A stretch of 64,000 nt of DNA from Pegea sp. RAD2-039 (taxonomy: Eukaryota > Chordata > Thaliacea > Salpida > Salpidae): contig JAQGEQ010000380.1 in assembly GCA_034620365.1 (NCBI GenBank), forward strand, positions 3,472,001-3,536,000, given 5' to 3'. The position numbers and the translations under genes are program-made. Position 1 is the first letter of the stretch. Every line of letters begins with the position of its first letter. The notes beneath the pieces are model-generated. The model did no database searches, was not told the origin of the DNA, and saw only the letters and a list, made by a program, of their open reading frames with translations. This document shows positions 32,475 through 45,544 of the stretch, piece by piece.

Positions 32475-34980
32475 CAGATGATTTAAATTTGCAAATCCTT
32501 ATACTACAAATTAAAAATATTTTATCTAAAACAAAAGATGAAACATGAAATTTGTTTTCTTTTTATTTTATTAGTGATAGATTAAGCATCTTATCAAATT
32601 TCATTTACTTCCTTTAAATGGTATTTTAAATCTTCAAAACTTAAAAAGCTTGTTCTCATCAGAATTTGATTTATAAAATTTATAAAAAGCTAAGAAATCA
32701 AACTTTATAATTGGATTAGCACTTTAAGTCTTTTCATAATAATAAAGTTTACAATTTAAATTAGCTCTAATACTATCTTAGCAAAACTATATATAAACAT
32801 ATATGACAAAATTGTTAAAACAATTTTCTTAATTTTTAACAAACAGTAGTTAAAACAAAAAAATCCATTATTTTTACTAGAAAATAGCATATATAGACAA
32901 CAAATATAGGAAGATAAATTCCATTTTTACCCCAATAAATGATAAAATATAAGCAAAAGCTCTAATGTTTACAGATGAAATATATTAAACAAATATGTTA
33001 GTTATTTTATTTTAAGTTGAAACCTAAAGTTAATCAAAAACTTTGATAAAATTTTATTAAACACATGAGATAAAAATATAAATCTTAAAAGATTTTTTAA
33101 GATCCCTGATTAAAATTATATGAGATAACTATATAGTCTTATCAAAATTACTTAAAGTTTATACAATGAATAAATCAGTTCGTAAAGATAAGTTTATAAT
33201 CATTTCATAATAAGAAATCAACATAATTTAAAACTAAACAAACTTTGACAAAACTAACTTCAAATAAGTTCAAATAATCAAAATCATTGGTTTTATTAAA
33301 GAAATAATTATATAAAACAGGTGTCATTTTAATTATTTGATTTTAAGAACAAAAAAAAATAACAAAATATTAGGAAATAAACATGAAGGGCTTAAAAGCA
33401 GAAAACAAGAAATTATTTTTAATATTTAAAAACAACCAGGAAAAACTTGACAAAAAATTATAGTGAATAATCTTTGCTTTTGGCTAGAAATATTTATCTA
33501 AAAACTTTGCCCAAATTATTTTGGTTCACAGGTAGTTTAAAAATGATAAACTTCTTTTAATTATCCATAGAAATTGACTTCAGAACTTGACATGTGATTA
33601 ATTATCCAAATATCTAATGCCAAATAAGTTATAAATACTAAATCATTTTGAACAACAAAATTTTTAAAGTGGTGCAAGTTTAGTAACTGAAGGCTTCAAG
33701 TCTTAAGCTTCTAATCATTTTATATGAAAACAAATGAACAGATAAATAACAAAACTAATCAGAATTGCAAAAAAAAAGTCTTATTATAAACTTAAAACTG
33801 TTCTAAAAATTCTAATTTATTAAAATAATTCGATATCAAATCATGAATGAATTATTTTGAGAAAAAGTAAGTTGAAACTTGTATTCAGTTCATATATAAG
33901 GGATTAAAAAAAAGAGAAAATAATTTATTAGGATTAAGTTAAGATGTAACAACTTTAGTATAGATTTTTAACAAATTGAAACGATCACTTTGTTATAAAG
34001 AAAAAGTTTAAATCTGTTTAAAGAAAAAAAAATTAGTTTTTAAATTTATTAGCAAATAAACTAGTAAAAGTACTAATTAGTAAAATCGTCAACTTTAATA
34101 AACACTTGTGATAAAACATTTATATGCTGTATGGCTTAATATAAATAAAATCATAATACAATATCGGCACAGGTTAAAAATAATTGAAAAATAAAACTGT
34201 TAGCAAATTATACAAAATTAAAAGTGTAAAGAGGTATTCAAAATAAAATGGAAAAATTATGACTCTAAGACAATATGAGCTGACTGGAAAATTATGTTAA
34301 TATCTAATATTCTATGGTAAACAAAAAACTGTCTTGTCTAATAAAACAGCATCGCACTTTAACTTGATAAATTATCTTTTATGATTAATTTCTAGATTTA
34401 AAAAAGCTTAAAACATGAAAGGGAACACCTATTAAATTGTAAGAGTAGTACTGACTTTGAATCTTTCAAACATTAAATGTTTAAGAAAAATAACATAAAA
34501 TCATTTTGATATTTTGCTTTAATGAAAATTACTTTTAAAAGTTTATATTTATAAAAATATTTGTAAGAGGGGCTGATAAATTATTTACGTAATTTCTTTT
34601 TCTTCTTATTTGATAAGTGATATCTTGCATAATTACATTTCATGAACTGTATAAAAACGTTTTACATAATAAAATAAACAGTTTCAGTCAAAACGATAAT
34701 GGAATGTAATCGAAGAATAGTTTCATAAAATGTTACAGTTTATTGCGAAGATAGTTTTTAATTTTATAATAAAAATAAACATATACTTTTTTTATAAAGC
34801 TGTAACTATTATTTAGAAGTCTTCTTTTGATTAAATCTTTTGCAATTTGCTAGCTTTTAACCAGTTTTGCTAATATCCAAAATATTTCCCACAGAGTTAG
34901 ATAGGTGTACTACAAAAGTGATGTCAAAAACACAGTAAAATACAAAAGAACAAGTAAATTTTCAGATGTTTTCCTTTTCT
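32475..34980. other. AT-rich spacer upstream of SCAF
   Basis: About 2.5 kb of AT-rich sequence with no ORF above 60 codons and no recognisable repeat. The SCAF promoter should lie just above 32474. Confidence 0.55.
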
Positions 34981-35720
34981 TCAATGTTGTTTTTTCTTCT
35001 CTTTCCTTTGGCTGTTTGTGGAGTAGAGAAAATTATTTGAAGTAATCTGCTGCAATGTACTCCTATTTTTGGCATCGATGTTAAACGATTTCATATCGTT
35101 CTTGCATGTATTTTCAAAGTGAAGACAAGGACGACCGGATGTTATTTTTGAGAGCCTTTTGAGAACTTTCCATAAAGCAGAATCTTTGAAATCTGTCTGT
35201 CTTCTACCCGATATATGTGACCAAACCAGCGAAGCCTGTGATAGCCTAGCATGTAATATATTGTTGTCAGACCAATGCTCTTTAGGACTTGTTTGGTAGA
35301 AAATTTTTGCTGGCAATTTATACATTGAATACGACAAAGACAGCGAAAATAAAAGACGTTGAGTTCATTTTAGTTAGCCTTTGATAGAGCCCAAGTCTTA
35401 CTAAAGTACAATAGCGTACAGCAGACGAAAGATCTATAGATGGAAGCCTTAGTTTTGATGGGTAGCTTTAGATTATCCTAGACCATAAAGGTGAGTCGCG
35501 CAAATGTACTTGATGTCATATCGATGCGGTTATTTGATCAAATCGGTCTGATTGTTGATGCTACTTTTGGTATTGATGATGTTATTTTTGAGCCATAGAT
35601 TTTGATTGGCCGTGGAACATTAGCACCTTTTTTTGGCTGATTTTAATTTCAAATCTGTACCGGCTGATAATTATCGGTCCATCAGTACCTATAGGTCATT
35701 TGCTGCATCATCAAGGTTTG
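34981..35720 (-). pseudogene. Decayed LINE 3' end
   Basis: 35337-34981 stays open and reads like the C-terminus of LINE polyproteins: KEHWSDNNIL, LVWSHISGRRQTDFKDSALW and GRPCLHFENTCKNDMKSFNI. 35340-35420 in another frame resembles the cysteine-free tail after the RT thumb. Stops and frame changes mark it as dead. It may be the missing 3' part of the family seen at 19780-20748. Confidence 0.7.
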
Positions 35721-36954
35721 CTTTTATACGTGATGTTGTGAAAAGACTTCTGTCACATCTTTAGTGGAGGTAGACTCCTGCATTATTAAAACTAAACAAT
35801 TCTGACCTAGTGTTTCTAGATGGTATAATTAATATGCAAAGTTGTCTACTACAGATTAAAGCTCTTATTTACTTATCCAAAAATGATTTTTTAAATATAT
35901 ATCTACTAATCACTAAATTTTATCTGTCTACTTGTATTACTTCCATCACTATTTTTAAAGTAGATGCTTTGCTGCTTTTTGCACAGATTTTAGAACAATA
36001 TTTCTATTAAGATAGATGCTACTAAGTAAAATAAAATTTTCAGTTTTTCAATAAAAAAAGGGTTTTAGAGTTGCTGAATAGGTCAAAATATAACGCAAAC
36101 CCAACAGTTTTGTCTCTAATGTTTTACGATTTGAACACCTTCGCCAAGTCTATTGTATACTGAATGCTCAATTTTTGACAACATATTTTAGATTTACTTT
36201 TTTTTTAATAATCATAACTTTATTTGATTCGTTATTTGATTTTTATCTTTTATATCTAACTAAAATTCTGTTAAAACCATATAAAAAATATTCAAAACTT
36301 TTTTGGAATTAACATTATTTTTACTATAAATCATTTTCGAAAAATAGATTTTTAAATGTTCATAATTTTTATCATACCGAAAAAATATTTTAATTTATAA
36401 ATTGATAAATATAAAATAACATTTCTTAGATAATTTACTGATAATGTAGTCTATATAGTTATTACTTTAACAGCAAATCAAAAAACTGATTGTCTTTATG
36501 TAAGAGATTACAAAGTTTTAAGCCATGGTCTGAGTTTTTACAATAAACTCATTTTAGATAATGAAATCTAGCTTTTAACTGAATATACACTTAGCATCTT
36601 ACATATCTACTGTTGCAAAAGCGAAACAAAAACATGTTTTAAAAGTATTTTGCCAGTTTAGTTAACTGTTGAGTTTTAAAACTAATTTTTGTTGATTAAC
36701 GAACTTTTCTAAACAATCTTTCTATGAAGCTCATCACCATATATGAAGTCTGTAATTGAAATTTTCGATTTTCAACTTTTATTAAATTTTAAAAAAAGTT
36801 TAATAAGTAGAGTCCTAATATAATAATACTTGAAATCATTAAGGTAATAATAACATTTTAATTTTAAATATCTTATATGTTAAGCTTTGGATATTGATAA
36901 ATCATCTTTTACTTCTAAAATTGATAGAAATTGGAATATATGAAGAAATTATTG
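35721..36954. other. AT-rich spacer left of the peptide array
   Basis: No gene is supported. A plus-strand ORF at 35810-36010 has no recognisable content. Confidence 0.45.
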
Positions 36955-37165
36955 AAAAAGTAGACTAGTTGGTTGAAGAGTTTTGCAAGAATGGCATCAC
37001 AGGCAGAACTATCAAACTAAAGTTTATAATTTATTTCGATTTATGTTAACAAAATTTTTATTTACTTAAAAAATTGTCGTTGTAACATGTACTGCAACTG
37101 GGACAAGACAATGAAGCAGAAAGCAACCAAATCAAAAATAACTTTTGTGTTCATTTTTTTATTCT
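36955..37165 (-). pseudogene. Relic of the array peptide gene
   Basis: 37163 downward reads MNTKVIFDLVAFCFIVLSQ on the minus strand, a mutated version of the signal-peptide exon of the five intact copies. 36960-36995 (ACTAGTTGGTTGAAGAGTTT and following) matches the centre of their third exon. The middle exon and the remaining C-terminus are missing or unrecognisable, and the two pieces are only about 100 bp apart. This is an older, deleted copy at the left edge of the array. Confidence 0.8.
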
Positions 37166-37994
37166 AAAAATATGGAATTATGACTTAGATTTTTTTAGTT
37201 TGAAAATTAAGCGATTTTCTTTCTATTATTTCAATTAAATTTATTCAGCTGCTATAAGTAACTATTTCAGTAACTAGCTTTTCTGCTTCATTATCATATC
37301 ATCTAATGAAGCAAGTTATCATTTAATTTAATTGGAAATATTTTCTCTAATTTCAGAACTTGTTCTATAGCTTTTAATAGAGTGTTAAGTACACTTAAAA
37401 TTACCAAAAAATCTAAATTATCAGCAATTATATAGATTTCAAACTATTTATATATTTTTAGATAGTATTCACATAAATTATAAATTAATTAAATTTTATT
37501 ACCTTACAGAATACGTGCTTATAAAAAATATACGTAAACCGATAAAATTATAGAATTTTCAAAATTTTTAAATAAAAAAAATTAATTGTATGACTTCTAG
37601 AACCGATTTAATTTAGTCCATGCAAAAAATGATACTTAAATGTTTTCGTTCAATAATATATTTCTCATTGTAATATCAATATAAAGAATTTATTGCTTTG
37701 TTTATTGTCTATTACAAAAGCATCGAACTCTAGAAAAAGGTTCAATTAGTTTAGTTGCAACATTAAACTATTGAAACTAATAACCTATTTATTGATATGG
37801 TCGTTTGCTGGATAAGCAGGTTCATACAACTAAAGAGATTGCACAGCAATTAATTTCCTTTTCATCTAAATTATCAAATGCTATTAGAAATAATTAATAG
37901 CAGACAAAGAGATATGACTTATGACTTGATTTTTTACAGATAATGAATAATTAGCAATTATATGAAGTCATGCTAGGCCTTAAAACATAATATA

Positions 37995-38640
37995 TGGGTG
38001 GTAGTGCAATGTGGTATAACAGTAAAGTATTTTGCCGCTGGTGTAAATATGTTATTTGTGATTCTCGTATAATCCGTTGTCATTCGGCAATAAACTGTGC
38101 TGTACGTATCGTGTGTCGTTACTACACTTATCGCTGTTATCAGTCGCTTTAATAATTTGAATAAAGTTTGATATAAAGAGTCATTATCATTACAATTTAT
38201 TGAAATTATTAAAATTTATTTTTTCGGCGAATTGTTGCCAGTTGTTTTGGCGTTATTGCAGCTTAGTGTAGTAAACATTAAACGGTTAATGTATTCTGTT
38301 TTTTCTAGTAAAAATTTGGAAAAGATTCTACTTCAATAAGTATATTTGTTTTTTTACAGTAAAAGAGTTCTCTTTCTTTTTCTCATAAATAATAAAATCG
38401 ATGGAATGTTGAAACCAGACAAGCTGACCAAAAAACCAAATAGTCCGTTGGCATTCAGCAAATTCAACATTTTATCAATCACGTGGACGAGTGTGGGTCG
38501 AATTGGACAGACAAGAGAAAATTAGCAACGCTATTTAACAGCACGACCAAAAACGTTATTGGTATTACTTATGATTTTAAAAAGGATTCTAGCTGCTTCA
38601 ATCGTATGTTTTAAATGTTGGAAAAAGAGACATTATAGTC
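37995..38640 (+). mobile_element. LTR retrotransposon remnant (LTR, leader and broken gag)
   Basis: 37995-38195 (GGTATAACAGTAAAGTATTT to the AATAAA-containing end) matches 56260-56430. The leader word CGAATTGTTGCCAGTTGTTT occurs here near 38227 and again near 56463. From about 38400 a broken gag reads CGSNWTDKRKLATLFNST after frame correction, the same segment as NWTDKRKLASLVNST at 56.74 kb. Stops end it by 38.64 kb. Confidence 0.6.
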
Positions 38641-39069
38641 GACTCTGTCAATCTTATAAGAAATCTTCCTCAATTATATTTCCATTTCAATTATATTTTA
38701 AACTTTTAGAATAAGGTCTAAAAGTACAACTGATCGAACTTATCATGAATAATTTATGCTCGCCTTGCAAATTAACTTTACTTCATCTCTTTCAGGTATT
38801 GCCCCTTTTAACCGAGAATCAAGGCTAAGAATTAACTTTTAGATGTCAATTACTTACAGTTTTCATAATTGTAAAAAAATTCATACAAAAATATTAATTA
38901 CGATTTCACTTTTCAGGCGCATGCCAAAGCAAAAAAAAAAATCAAAGTAAACTTAGCTTTAGAAAACACTGCGATTTAATTTATAGGTTATTGAATGGTT
39001 TCATTAAATTTCTATGAAGATAATGTTGAAAATAACAAATTTATCAAATTTTGTTGAAACAAGCAAATG
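38641..39069. other. Unassigned sequence before array unit 1
   Basis: No gene or repeat seen. Similarity to the other array units begins at about 39070. Confidence 0.45.
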
Positions 39070-39434
39070 TTAAGATAATAAATGATATGATGGAAGCTAT
39101 GCTATTTCATTGCTAGAATTTTAGTGAAGTTTTCAGCAGTTTATTGATAAGTCCAAAACAAAATAACTTTATCTAGTTTTCCTTTATTATAAAGTTTAAT
39201 CACTAAATTAAAGCTTATAAATTGTATCTAGGTGAATCCTAATACTGAATCATTCTACAAATACTCAAAAAATCCAAATACAATCTTCAAAAGTACAATG
39301 AGTTTGCTTTTAATGATGAGATAGCATAAATACATTCAAAATAACAATTTCATCTGTGAACTGGTATAGATTGTATAAATGCATTGAGCTTGAAACTGAA
39401 AAAATAAAATGAGTGTCAATACTATTTTGTAGAT

Positions 39435-39440
39435 TTTATT
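39435..39440 (-). terminator. Candidate poly(A) signal, peptide gene copy 1
   Basis: AATAAA on the minus strand lies 184 nt past the stop of copy 1. The same TTTTATTA context is kept in copies 3 to 5. Copy 2 has AGTAAA at the matching place. Confidence 0.4.
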
Positions 39441-39623
39441 ATTTGTTTTTAATAGCTTATAAAAATGTAAAAAAGTAAGTTTGTACAATTAAACATTAAA
39501 GTTTCAACAAATAATGATTAATATTTTAAAACATATTTTTTATGACTACCAAACTCGTTAGTTTTTTATCGTAAATAGTTATCAAGTTATCACTTGAAAC
39601 AGTATTTAATTTTACAACATACC

Positions 39624-39987
39624 TTATCCTTGAACTGGATATTTTTTAGTAAGATCAGTTACAAGCTTCTTAGCGTTAGCAACTCCAACTCGTTTGACTA
39701 GTTGGCTGAAGAGTTTTGCAAGAACTTGATCATAGGTAGCATCATCGAACTGAAATTAAGATTTCATTTTAATTTATATCTATAAAATCTTCTCTTACTT
39801 ACAGAATCGCCGTGGTTGATAGCAACAGCATGATTAGATCTGTAAATTTAATGTATTTTGAATATATTGTCGTAATTTAATAGAATTTTGAAATAAAATG
39901 ACCAAAAACTTACGATCCTTGACAGCAACCCTGGGACAAGGCAACGAAGCAGACAGCAACCAAAACAATAATAACTTTTGTGTTCAT
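39624..39987 (-). CDS. Secreted peptide precursor, array copy 1
   Basis: Three exons on the minus strand, 39987-39914, 39839-39803 and 39749-39624, encode 78 residues plus stop. The first exon starts MNTKVIIVLVAVCFVALS, a clear signal peptide with likely cleavage near SQG-C. The mature part starts with two cysteines (CCQGS). The 37-nt middle exon gives SNHAVAINHGDS. The third exon gives an amphipathic, Lys-rich C-terminus with dibasic pairs in LVKRVGVANAKK and the ending LTKKYPVQG. Splice sites are canonical and phases match. A TTTACAG acceptor just before the ATG suggests an intron in the 5' UTR. I do not recognise the family. Size, secretion, dibasic sites and copy number would fit a peptide hormone, antimicrobial or defence peptide; none is proven. 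Confidence 0.88.
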
Positions 39988-40484
39988 TTTTTATCTGTAA
40001 ATCAATTGAAAAATAAGTAAATTAAAAGTCAACTTTATGTTTTCAAATAGAAAACTTTATGCATTTTGCAATGGAGCAAAATTTTCTTTGTACTTTTGTT
40101 TAAATATTTTCCTGTATTTAAACCATTTCCAGATTTTAGTAAAATTGCTGTATATTTAAAAGTTCATAGTAAGAGTAAAAATTGAATGAAAAAACAATCG
40201 ATAAGAAGGTTTTTAAAATGATCAAGCTTATTCTATATTTATTGATTGTTCCTAAAAATAACTTATTTTTTAAATATTACCAACATCTGTCATAAGCAGC
40301 CGAGTTTTTTAAACAAAAATACTCAATACAATCACGAATGTTGCTTTTTGTTTTTCAATATTAACTTCTATTTCAAAAGTGACTGCATAAAGTCTGATAT
40401 TATTCTGAAAAGTTCAAGTTTTTATACGCCAATACTGTCTTTCACAAAATTTTGTGCTTATGAATTCAGTCGAGACAGTCCAGC

Positions 40485-40492
40485 TATTTAAA
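40485..40492 (-). promoter_or_regulatory. TATA-like box shared by all peptide-gene copies
   Basis: TTTAAATA, followed on the minus strand by GCTG, sits about 500 bp upstream of the ATG. The same word is at 46042-46049, 52625-52632, 60498-60505 and 63439-63446, including the diverged units 4 and 5, where flanking sequence has drifted. With the acceptor next to the ATG this implies a 5' UTR exon and intron. Promoter function is inferred. Confidence 0.5.
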
Positions 40493-41028
40493 CTATTCAA
40501 TTTTTGTCGATTTATTAATTAAAAACTTAATGGTGTTTGTATTAAAACCTCATTTAGTCAAATAATACTTCTCTTACATCCAGTTGTTAAAACTCTATTG
40601 TGTAAGGTAAAACTGAAATATATATTAGGAAGTCAGTTGCAATTGAATAAAAGTAATTTATCTTAATTGAAAGAAAGTAGGGCAGCTTTTAAATTGAACT
40701 AATTAGAGCTGAATTAATGTTTTTAAAGCATTTTTTTTTTAATTCATAGAAATATTAATATGTAATATATATTTTATACTGTAAGATTTGTTAATGTCAA
40801 GCAATAACCGCAAATAAATCATCTATATAAAATATGGAGATAAAGTGGTTTTTACTGATGGAGTATTTAAATTTTTCATTAAATCTCTTCTTCAGGCAGA
40901 TGACTGCTTAGTAACTCCATCCTTGGCACAAGAAGAAACTGCATTGTGCACCTTCAGAATTATAACATCTTCTGCAGCCGCCGCTAAATGACTACATAGA
41001 AAGTTGTTTAACCAATTATGGTTTCTAT

Positions 41029-43146
41029 TTAGAAAGCTTTTGACTTTAATCTTAACAGTGATAAAAAGTAAGTAGTTTTTCTTAAAAACAAAGCTGGGAT
41101 TTTATCTGGAGTGTTGGAAACTGGTGATTTTAAAGAAGAGATAGACTTAGATACCATATCGACCGTTATGTCAAGATCTACCATCTCAGAGACATTTGTA
41201 CAAATGTCAGAGTAGGAGAGAGAAGGAGTATTGCCAAAATTAATAATAAAAAAAACACTATTAAATTGATTGTTTAGCAACTCAGCTTTATTCTCTGTTC
41301 CATCACAAGCTGGTCGCTTTTATCAAGTAAGGGAGTAAGTTTTAGATCTCGCTTAACCTTGTGATTTATGAAACCAAAAACGTTTTCTTGCTAGGTGAAG
41401 ATAAAACTTTCTCTTTCTAAATAGAAATTAGAAATATATTTTTTGTAAATAGTATTGACGTCTTCGGAAGAGTTGAAAACAGAAATCCAGCCAACATCTG
41501 ATAGAAACTTGTTAATACCATTATAATTTCCACAGTAAAAATTCCGTTTGCTTGAAGTTTTAACGTTCATAAAAAAAGTTTGTTGGAGCTTGAATTCAAT
41601 CATGTTGTGATCGCATGTCAAAGCAAAAGGTTCTTTTTGATCAACGTAGATAATGTTCTCAGGTTGTGATGTGATCAGAAGATCCAAAGTATTACCACTA
41701 ACTTGGGTCGGAAAAGTAACCATCTGAGATAGATTATCGGCATTGAGTAAGCTTACAAAGGCATGGCTTAGAAAGGCTGAAATTAGTATTATCGCTATCC
41801 AAGTTAAACGATTTTCCAATAAATGCTAAATTCGGGTTATTCCAATCAATTTTACTAAAATTAAAACCCCCCAAAATATGTAAATCTGGACGCACAACAA
41901 TCTTCAGAAACTTCAATAAGGCCTTAACAGTAACCTCATCATTAATTTTTGAGGGTGGTAGTTAGGTACATATAAAACGAGAAAATTTTGAATTTGAGTA
42001 TTGAAAATCAAAAGCGATACTCTCAAACCCTGAACAATTAATGGGATCGATCTGAAATCTAGAGATCATGGGTGCAAGCGATGTTTTGTAAATTACGTAA
42101 ACACCGCCGTCACTATTATACAGTCTGTCACAACGCAAAACACAAAAAAGATTACCGTAAACCAGAAAAGAATCATGATAAAACGGTTTCAACCAAGTTT
42201 CAGTAATAAAAACAAATGTGAAATCTTGGGAATGCAAAAGAGCTTTCAATAGGGTAAATTTGTTAATAATCGACCTTGAGGTGAAGAACATACCTAATGT
42301 GATAGAAGAATTGTGTTTTTGACGTTTGTGAGATTTGTTGATGGGCTTCTGTAAATTGATATTTTGGGTATTCACAATTGTGTGCAGAGAGTTTGACTAA
42401 AGAAGATGTTGGTGTAGTAGTTATTTACCACTTCAGTTTTTTGAAAAAAAACCTTGACAATTCTCAAGGCCCATGTTGGACCTCGAAGTTTGTATTTGAA
42501 ATCAGTTGGTTGTTGTTCCTTCTGATTTCAGTTATACCTCTCTTTTAGAAGACGGTTATTTTCTAAGCGATCATCTTCACACATATCATTTACTACTCTA
42601 ATATGCTCAATTTTTTGTCTAGCCTTAGCTTATACAGCTTGGCAAGAAACTTGCGTTTGCCCCAACTTTCCTGAAAGGACACTTTCAACGGTCTTTGATG
42701 ATCTGAGTTTTTTGCTCCAAGTCTAGTCATTGATACCTTAAGAACGTCCACAAAATCAAGGCTTTGAGAGCACGTTTGATTAAAAATTCACTGTCACCAT
42801 CTTTATCAGTCTCAGAGACATTAAAGATGATGACGTTGTTTTATCTGCTCTCACGGTCTAAAGTGAGTTTTTTGTTCGTATCGGTGACCTTCTTGACAAG
42901 AAGTTGCACCATACTAGCATTTTTGTTGGAACCGGGATCACTGACCACCGAGGCCCATGTGACTTGTTTCTTTGTAGAGGCATTCAGTTCGTCCATTAAT
43001 TTAGACAAACTAGAAATTTTCTCATTGATGTTAGCAACAAAGTTGCCAATTTCCAATTTAAATTTGGCTAAATCAGCGGATATAGATTTGCTGATGTTGG
43101 ATGATAGGTTTTGACTAGAATTAGATGAGGGAGCTGTTGTGTCCAT
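41029..43146 (-). pseudogene. Broken LINE (ORF1 and endonuclease part), unit 1
   Basis: On the minus strand 43146-42841 encodes an ORF1-like start (MDTTAPSSNSSQN...) with a coiled-coil-like NEKISSLSKLMDELN. 42375-41962 encodes the beginning of an apurinic-type endonuclease (FVFITETWL; RCDRLYNSDGGVYVIY). 41916-41391 continues in shifted frames (GGFNFSKIDW, where GDFN is normal; CDHNMIEF, normally SDH). 41280-41029 holds only the region before the RT palm (SISSLKSPVSNTPDKIPALF). Several frameshifts and loss of the RT core make it dead. The motif style is CR1/L2/Jockey-like. Comparison with unit 3 suggests the element spans roughly 41060-43560. Confidence 0.82.
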
Positions 43147-43569
43147 GGTTCTACATTAAATGCAGAACCATTTAAATCCAATTTGCTTCATCTGGTTGTT
43201 TTCGAATATTACGTATATTTTTTTGCTCACATCACTACAGGTGAAATCAAACCAGGAGAGAAATTTAAAGTATTCTATTGTCGCATCTTCACCAGAGCAA
43301 ATTTTATTGTAGGATTTGCAATTGCCATTGCAAGCTTGTTTTGATGAAGTCGGTTTGTCAGGATTTTTCTTTACATTTAAACTTAAGGTCTTGCCAGTTT
43401 AATTTGGGTTCACCATAGTTTTTATAGAAGATTTCTAGTGTCACCAACCACAATATATAATTTATATATAATATACAAATCACTTCCTACAAATAACTTT
43501 GTCACAACTTATAAACAATTATTCAACTAGATTATAACCTTATTCAAATAGAATTTCATAGAATTTGCA

Positions 43570-45180
43570 GTATTATACACAGATCACTAAATATTAACAA
43601 GTTTTACTTTGCTCATTCTAGCATTTTTGAAAGAAAGTTCACTTTAGTCAACACAGTTAGTTTTTTATATAAACCTTTTTTTAAGTTAAGTAAATGAAGA
43701 CTTTGTTATAATCTTACCTATCTTAGCTCTTACACAGAACGATTTAATGCAGAAAGACTTATTAAGACGAATGGTTAATGTTCCAAAATAGTATTCAATT
43801 TAAAAAACAAAGCAAAGCTTTTTGGAAAAGGTTTTGTACATACATGCAGAAACTGCAAGATATTTAGATACCACTTATTCCTGGTAACTTCGTTTAGATA
43901 ATTGATCAAAATAAACAAACCATTATATGATGCTTTTCAGGTAGTAGCTTAGAAAGTAAAAAAATATACATCTAAACAATCACAAAAAGTGAAGTAAAAC
44001 ATAATATTAATGGATTATAGTCGTGGTCTCCTTCAAAGAGCTTAAAATTATTATAAAAGACTGGTATAAGCTTCCCAATCGAACACCAGCTGTATTTTCT
44101 TTACATGAGCTTTTTGAGTAACAAAACTTATCACAGCTTCTACCGTGGTAAAAGTGTGCAACGCTGTTTTGATTTCATTTCTTCAAAATTTTTCATTATT
44201 TTGTAAATAACGAAATATTAAACAATTCAATTGAGATTGGCCACAACTTTATTGTTAAGTCTACAAATTAGTCAGCGTTTTATTTTTCATTCTAAGAAAT
44301 CTGATTCAAAAACGTATGAGGAATGCTGGTTTATGGTTTTTACAAGTGTTGAATTAAACAAATTCATCTTTCATTATCTTGACAAAAACTAACATAAGGC
44401 TTATAAGAGATAATAGATGGTAAGACACATTTACCTCTAAAAGAAAAAAAATTCTTTGTTTATTTCTATTTTTTATATTGTCATAAATAGCCTAACTATT
44501 TCTTTAACAAACAACTGTAAAAGTACATCAGCCAAATTTTTGGTGCTGTATGTATTTGTTTATTTATCCAACTAATACAAAGGTGATGATCAAATGAGTA
44601 AATTTATCAATATAGATGGAAAGATATTAAATGATATGATGGCAACATTGCTGTGAGCTCTATTTCTTTGCTAGAATTTTAGTGAAGTTTTCAGCAGCTC
44701 ATAGAAAACTCCAAGACAAAATAACTTTATCCAGTTTTCCTTCATTATAAAGTTTGATCATAAAATTAAAGCTTATAAATTTTATCTAGGTGAATCCTAA
44801 TACTGAATCATTCTACAAATACTCAAAAAATCCAAATACAATCTTCAAAAGTACAATGAGTTTGCTTTTAATGATGAGATAGCATAAATACATTCAAAAT
44901 AACAATTTCATCTGTGAACTGATGTAGATTGTATAAATGCATTGAGCTCGAAACTGAAAAATAAAATGAGTGTCAACACTATTTTGTTGATTTTACTATT
45001 TGTTTTTAATAGCTTATAAAAATGTAAAAAAGTAAGTTTGTACAATTAAACATTACAGTTTCAACATAGGATGATGAATATTATGAAACCTATTTTTACT
45101 GACTAACAAACTCGTTAGTTTTTTATCGTAAATAGTTATCAAGTTATCACTTGAATCAGTTTTTAAGTTTACAACATACC
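43570..45180. other. Noncoding part of unit 1 and start of unit 2
   Basis: This sequence recurs at 50150-51760 and, for its first part, at 53340-54170. The plus-strand ORF seen in the unit 2 copy at 50605-50790 is frameshifted here, so it is not a conserved gene. Confidence 0.6.
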
Positions 45181-45544
45181 TTATCCTTGAACTGGATATT
45201 TTTTAGTAAGATCAGCTACAAGCTTCTTAGCGTTAGCAACTCCAACTCGTTTGACTAGTTGGCTGAAGAGTTTTGCAAGAACTTGATCATAGGTAGCATC
45301 ATCGAACTGAAATTAAGATTTCATTTTAATTTATATCTATAAAATCTTCTCTTACTTACAGAATCGCCGCGGTTGATAGCAACAGCATGATTAGATCTGT
45401 AAATTTAATGTATTTTGAATATATTGTCGTAATTTAATAGAATTTTGAAATAAAATGACCAAAAACTCACGTATGTTGACAGCAACCCTGTGACAAGGCA
45501 ACGAAGCAGACAGCAACCAAAACAATAATAACTTTTGTGTTCAT
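45181..45544 (-). CDS. Secreted peptide precursor, array copy 2
   Basis: Exons 45544-45471, 45396-45360 and 45306-45181 encode 78 residues. The signal-peptide exon is unchanged from copy 1 at protein level up to GCCQ, then reads HT instead of GS. The middle exon is SNHAVAINRGDS. In the third exon one Thr is Ala (LVADLTKK). The first donor is GTGAGT rather than GTAAGT. The flanks are close to identical with unit 1, so the gene is a recent duplicate with amino-acid changes concentrated around the middle exon. Confidence 0.88.

Noticed and set aside
40246-40491. 81-codon plus-strand ORF repeated at 45803 and 52386
   Set aside because: It is kept only in the nearly identical units 1 to 3, where any ORF would persist. 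It lies over the peptide gene's promoter and 5' UTR region, and the diverged units 4 and 5 do not preserve it.
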